From Bacteriovoracaceae bacterium (GTDB taxonomy: Bacteria > Bdellovibrionota > Bacteriovoracia > Bacteriovoracales > Bacteriovoracaceae): a DNA stretch of 5,499 nucleotides. Below the pieces are notes generated by a model that worked only from the letters and a program-made list of their open reading frames with translations, was not told the origin of the DNA and did not search any database. Below are positions 4,725 to 5,499 of this stretch, piece after piece (positions within the stretch are counted from its first letter, which is position 1; every line of letters starts with the position of its first letter). Where the stretch lies: NCBI GenBank assembly GCA_023954595.1, contig JAGSHJ010000215.1:1-5499 (forward strand). The letters run 5' to 3'. The translations under genes and the position numbers were made by a program.

Positions 4725-5499
4725 GTTTCCTAACTGCGAGCTTTGACCCATCGGATCTAAGTTGAAGTCAAAACTATCACTAAAACGTCCAGCACTTGCT
4801 GTCGCTTCACAATCAATATCTTGGTATTCTGCCTGTCCCATAGCCGAAAGTGGGTCCTTCGCTGTATTTTGCTTAAGACTGGCAATAGCACGTCCAGCCG
4901 TTTTCATAGCTGAAGTGTTTTCTATGTCGTCATCTATTTTAACTAACGCAATCTTATCTGCTGTTCTTGTCGACTCAATTAATGATTTAATTCTAGTTGT
5001 ACTACAAAAGCCTTTATCGCTTATATTCCTAGCTTTAGTAGCGGCTTCTCTAGCAATATTCTCCTTCTCGGCAGGTTCCGTTACTCCAGCGATACTAGAT
5101 AAAAGAACTTGATTGGAAGCACCACCTTCAAAATACTCATTAAATTTATCCATTGCTGCTTTGTTGGCATTAGCTAATTTAATTCTATTTTTGATAAGAG
5201 CTACGAGGGAAGAGTTTCCTTCAACTTCTTCAAGGATTTCCTTAATATTTTCTTGACCATAACTTGAGGCTGAACTGATAGCTTCGACTTGTTCATCAGT
5301 TAGATTTCCGTAGGTTTTAAGTTGAGAGTCAATATCACTTAAAATACTTTCCGAATCAGACCCCTCACATTCCTCTTTGATGTAGTCCTTTCCACCATCT
5401 TCAAACTCATCATCTGAATTGTTTTTTTCATTTTGAGATTGGGCACAAAGGTTTTTGTAAGTACCAACCCATCTTCTAGCATCGTCAGAGACGTGTGAA
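4707..5499 (-). CDS. Unrecognised acidic protein, C-terminal 263 residues (partial, start outside window)
   Basis: The frame is open without a stop from the right edge to TAG at 4709-4707, so this is the end of a longer protein. An internal ATG at 5153 gives 148 residues but is not the start, because protein-like sequence continues upstream (for example RRWVGTYKNLCAQSQNEKNN and KIKEILEEVEG-like helices). The visible part is soluble and mostly helical in character: an acidic stretch (DDEFEDGGKDYIDEKCEE) about 35 residues from the window edge, then amphipathic helices, then an Ala/Ser/Asp-rich tail ending in GNFSLGK. Four cysteines are spread through it (CAQ, CEE, FCST, DCEA), which would suit disulfides in the cell envelope, but no signal peptide can be seen because the N-terminus is missing. 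There is no domain I recognise. It lies 28 nt upstream of the peptidase start on the same strand, so the two are probably co-transcribed; any functional link is inference. Confidence 0.8.
   Translation of the reverse strand, partial: SHVSDDARRWVGTYKNLCAQSQNEKNNSDDEFEDGGKDYIKEECEGSDSESILSDIDSQLKTYGNLTDEQVEAISSASSYGQENIKEILEEVEGNSSLVALIKNRIKLANANKAAMDKFNEYFEGGASNQVLLSSIAGVTEPAEKENIAREAATKARNISDKGFCSTTRIKSLIESTRTADKIALVKIDDDIENTSAMKTAGRAIASLKQNTAKDPLSAMGQAEYQDIDCEATASAGRFSDSFDFNLDPMGQSSQLGNFSLGK

Noticed and set aside
4762..5112. 116-codon + strand frame
   Set aside because: Antisense to the partial - strand protein, without ribosome site or recognisable domains.
5151..5153. ATG at 5153 as the start of the last - strand gene
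   Set aside because: The frame stays open and protein-like to the window edge, so this Met is internal.

Overview
The window is AT-rich bacterial DNA with short intergenic gaps, good AGGAGG-type ribosome binding sites and a strong bias toward envelope proteins. Four of the five main genes encode proteins with visible export signals or envelope-like domains (two outer-membrane beta-barrels, a lipoprotein zinc peptidase, a membrane-anchored PepSY-like protein). The style fits a low-GC Gram-negative of the Bdellovibrionota, such as Bacteriovorax or Halobacteriovorax. That placement is an impression from protein character and base composition, not a proven assignment. There are no tRNAs, rRNAs, insertion sequences, CRISPR arrays or phage genes.

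Layout. Positions 2-97 hold the last 31 codons of a + strand gene that starts before the window. Two + strand genes follow (194-865 and 1106-1672). They encode paralogous small outer-membrane beta-barrel proteins with near-identical signal peptides. Each has its own leader and promoter-like sequence, and a clear intrinsic terminator (891-916) separates them. The second gene ends only 3 bp from the end of a convergent - strand operon.

The - strand operon reads right to left: the C-terminal 263 residues of an unrecognised acidic protein (4707 to the window edge), a gluzincin metallopeptidase with an M4/M36-like active site, and a PepSY-like membrane-anchored protein (1676-2269). The last two genes are separated by 3 nt, and the PepSY-like gene has no ribosome binding site of its own, so its translation is probably coupled to that of the peptidase. 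PepSY/FTP modules are normally the propeptide or inhibitor part of M4/M36 peptidases. The separate PepSY-like protein may therefore act in trans on the peptidase.

The most notable point is the start of the peptidase gene. The first conventional start codon (GTG at 4501) would remove 59 in-frame codons that contain a convincing lipoprotein signal ending in Leu-Thr-Ser-Cys. No ATG, GTG or TTG lies upstream in that frame. There is instead an ATT codon (4678-4676) placed 8 nt after a GGAGG, followed by Lys-Asn as in a typical start. Just upstream of the GGAGG is an 11-bp perfect hairpin that contains the stop codon of the preceding gene in its loop. Together these suggest a rare ATT-initiated, possibly translationally controlled, lipoprotein peptidase, or else a point mutation or sequencing error in the start codon.
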